Below, piece after piece: positions 62,469 through 64,000 of a DNA stretch of 64,000 bases. Origin of the DNA: JACJWR01 sp963842975. GTDB lineage: Bacteria > Actinomycetota > Actinomycetes > S36-B12 > UBA10799. Position 1 is the first letter of the stretch; each line of letters begins with the position of its first letter. Where the stretch lies: positions 1 to 64,000 of the forward strand of contig CAWJIH010000012.1 in the NCBI GenBank assembly GCA_963842975.1, written 5' to 3'. The notes under the pieces are model-generated. The model had not been told where the DNA came from and did not search any database. It saw only the letters and a list, made by a program, of their open reading frames with translations. A program made the position numbers and the translations under genes.

Positions 62469-63080
62469 CTACGGCTCCGCGTGCGCCGCGGACGGCGCTT
62501 GGGCGTAGTAGGCGGCGGCGTCGAGATAGCGTTTGGTGGCGCCGGCCTGCTTCGCACGAGCCAGGGGCCCGGCCAGCCTGACGAACCAGGACGCCGGACG
62601 GGAAACCGCCCGCACCGTCATCACCACCGAGTCGTCGGGGCGGTGGCTCAGCAGGAACGACTCTTCACCCTGCTGCGGGTGGCCCGGAAGGGTGCCGTAG
62701 GCAAATCCGGTGCGGTCACCTTCGGCGACCACTGCCACGACCTTGCAGATCGCGGTGACTCCCAGCACTCCCAGCAACGGCATCACCAGCCCCACACGTT
62801 CTCCTTCGCGGACCGCGGAGTGCTGGGCGGAAACCTGAAACCCGGCTCGACGGTTGATCTCCCAGTGCATGAGGGCGTAGCCGATCTTTCGGTAGGCAGC
62901 TTCGCCTTGGCCGACCACGCGCTCGGTCTCCACGCTGCGGTAGCCGTCCGGAACGGGCCGCCAGCCGAGGCTCATCCCGACCGGCTCATAGGTGAGTTCG
63001 GCGTTCTTGCTTCGCTCGACGAGGGCGCGGGCGGCGGTTCCGTCGATCTTCTTACGCGTGATGGGTGCGATGGGCACCAT
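62469..63080 (-). CDS. DUF1990 family protein
   Basis: 203 residues: LTYEPVGMSLG, GYRSVETERVVGQGEAAYRKIGYALMHWEI, then FAYGTLPGHPQQGEESFLL. All are characteristic of the DUF1990 family of actinobacteria and plants, of unknown function and related to START-like lipid-binding folds. It is convergent with the TmsB-like gene. Confidence 0.85.
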   Translation of the reverse strand: MVPIAPITRKKIDGTAARALVERSKNAELTYEPVGMSLGWRPVPDGYRSVETERVVGQGEAAYRKIGYALMHWEINRRAGFQVSAQHSAVREGERVGLVMPLLGVLGVTAICKVVAVVAEGDRTGFAYGTLPGHPQQGEESFLLSHRPDDSVVMTVRAVSRPASWFVRLAGPLARAKQAGATKRYLDAAAYYAQAPSAAHAEP

Positions 63081-63147
63081 GAACGGCTCCTTGAGGCTCG
63101 TCTCCGATGGCTGGGTCGAATCTACCGCGCCGGGCAGTGCTCATGCG

Positions 63148-64000
63148 TCAGTCCTTGTCGTAACGTTCCCGATCGGCGAGGAATCGTTCCACCTGGTCGA
63201 CGAATTCTTTCGGGTCCAACTCGGTGATGTCGTCGGATTCGCCGGCTTGCTCGAACCGCGCCATGAAGTCGTCGTACTGGTTCTCCAACAGCTTGATGGC
63301 CTCGACGTTTTCGGCCTCGCTGGACACTTGGAGGTCGATGTCGCTGTCGGCGGATTCCGCCTGCGTGCGCAGGTCGTCGAGCGGCAAGAGGAGGCCGGTC
63401 TGGGCCGAGATCGCCTCCAGCAGCGCAACGGCTGCCCGCGGGTACTGCGAGGCGGACAGGTAGTGCGGCACGTGGGCCGCAAATCCCATCGCTGGGACGT
63501 CGTGGGCGCCCATGGTCATTTCTAGGTAGCCCGCCATGTGGGCGGGTACCTCCAGATCGCCGACGAACGCTCGCCGATCTGCCACCAAAGCAGAATCGTT
63601 GCTGTGTGCCGTGACATTGACCGGTCGGGTGTGTGGTGCCGGCCACGGAACTGCATGCATCCCAAGGGCCAGTGAGACATTGAATTCTTTGGCAAGCCAG
63701 ACCGCGTCGCTGGCGAATCGCTGCCACTTGAAGTCCGGCTCCGGCCCATGGAGCAACAGGAAGGGGCGGCCACTTGCGTCCACCAAGCGATCGACGCGCA
63801 ACTCAGGAAGGTCGATCTCGCCGTAGTGGTCCGTGAGGAAGGTCATGCGTGGCCGGCGGGCTCGGTAGTCGTAGAGCACATCCACGTCGAAGGTAGCGAT
63901 TGTGGTGTGTTCGGTGACGGCCAGCAGATGCTCGACAGCCAGGCGTCCCGCCGATCCCGCGTCCAGGAACCCGGTGAGGCTGTGCAGCAGAATCGGCTGG
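63148..64000 (-). CDS. PAC2 family protein, 5' end beyond the window
   Basis: The visible 283 codons run off the right edge without a start. The opening PILLHSLTGFLDAGSAGRLAVEHLL is the first strand-loop of PAC2 (proteasome assembly chaperone 2-like) proteins. FDVDVLYDYRARRPRMTF, LLLHGPEPDFKWQRFA, GAHDVPAMGFAAHVPHYL and an acidic C-terminal tail follow. Actinobacterial members are linked with the proteasome/Pup world by family only; the role is not shown here. Confidence 0.87.
   Translation of the reverse strand, partial: QPILLHSLTGFLDAGSAGRLAVEHLLAVTEHTTIATFDVDVLYDYRARRPRMTFLTDHYGEIDLPELRVDRLVDASGRPFLLLHGPEPDFKWQRFASDAVWLAKEFNVSLALGMHAVPWPAPHTRPVNVTAHSNDSALVADRRAFVGDLEVPAHMAGYLEMTMGAHDVPAMGFAAHVPHYLSASQYPRAAVALLEAISAQTGLLLPLDDLRTQAESADSDIDLQVSSEAENVEAIKLLENQYDDFMARFEQAGESDDITELDPKEFVDQVERFLADRERYDKD

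Noticed and set aside
1..64000. CRISPR array, rRNA genes, prophage or toxin-antitoxin modules
   Set aside because: I found no spaced repeat series, no rRNA motifs, no phage structural genes and no paired small toxin-antitoxin frames.

Overview
The window reads as chromosomal DNA of a high-GC actinomycete. The grounds are frequent GTG starts, TANNNT boxes placed 6-7 bases ahead of many start codons (leaderless transcription), a SAM-IV-type riboswitch, and families typical of Actinomycetota: the circularly permuted ATP-grasp/alpha-E/transglutaminase operon, DUF6421, DUF2252, DUF7144, and a TmsA/TmsB-like pair for 10-methyl branched fatty acids. The genus cannot be fixed from the sequence.

Left edge (1-2.2 kb). 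The window opens on the 3' half of a tRNA-Arg gene with no matching 5' half, the usual footprint of an integrated element whose body would lie to the left. It is followed by a frameshifted exported protein, a 70-bp copy of an ABC permease fragment and a decayed IS3-type transposase. 2.2-13 kb holds a methyltransferase, a MalT-like LuxR regulator, an MFS exporter overlapping a shortened diacylglycerol-kinase-like gene, a DUF2252 protein and a complete polar amino acid ABC importer. 13-21 kb carries a tight DUF6421-SDR-threonine aldolase operon, then a very large gene that joins DabB (NuoL-like membrane subunit) and DabA (carbonic-anhydrase-like subunit) of a CO2/bicarbonate accumulation system in one polypeptide. 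A 26-bp palindrome overlaps its probable -10 box.

21-40 kb holds a three-gene oxidoreductase operon (FMO, epimerase, zinc alcohol dehydrogenase), a stress protein facing an APC permease, a second DUF2252 protein, DNA repair and housekeeping enzymes, NfeD plus an SPFH protein, a polysaccharide deacetylase and DUF445 with a 52-residue protein. At 40-44 kb a HisA/PriA-like protein with altered catalytic residues borders a compact exported-protein locus: three related small secreted proteins with paired cysteines, a larger secreted protein and a Ser/His (SipW/ER-type) signal peptidase, bounded on both sides by CCCCTCAA-type repeats. 44-50.6 kb carries an AI-2E-type transporter, glutamate decarboxylase, a methyltransferase, a truncated VOC gene and riboswitch-preceded metY-metX. 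50.6-64 kb carries a membrane-anchored GH31 enzyme close to sulfoquinovosidases, a Tat-exported phosphoesterase operon, the ATP-grasp operon, the TmsA/TmsB pair, DUF1990 and a PAC2 protein that runs off the right edge.

Nine otherwise intact genes are each broken by one apparent single-base indel, most in or next to short runs of one base. This looks more like residual sequencing or assembly error than decay. I annotate those genes over their full span and give the break point.
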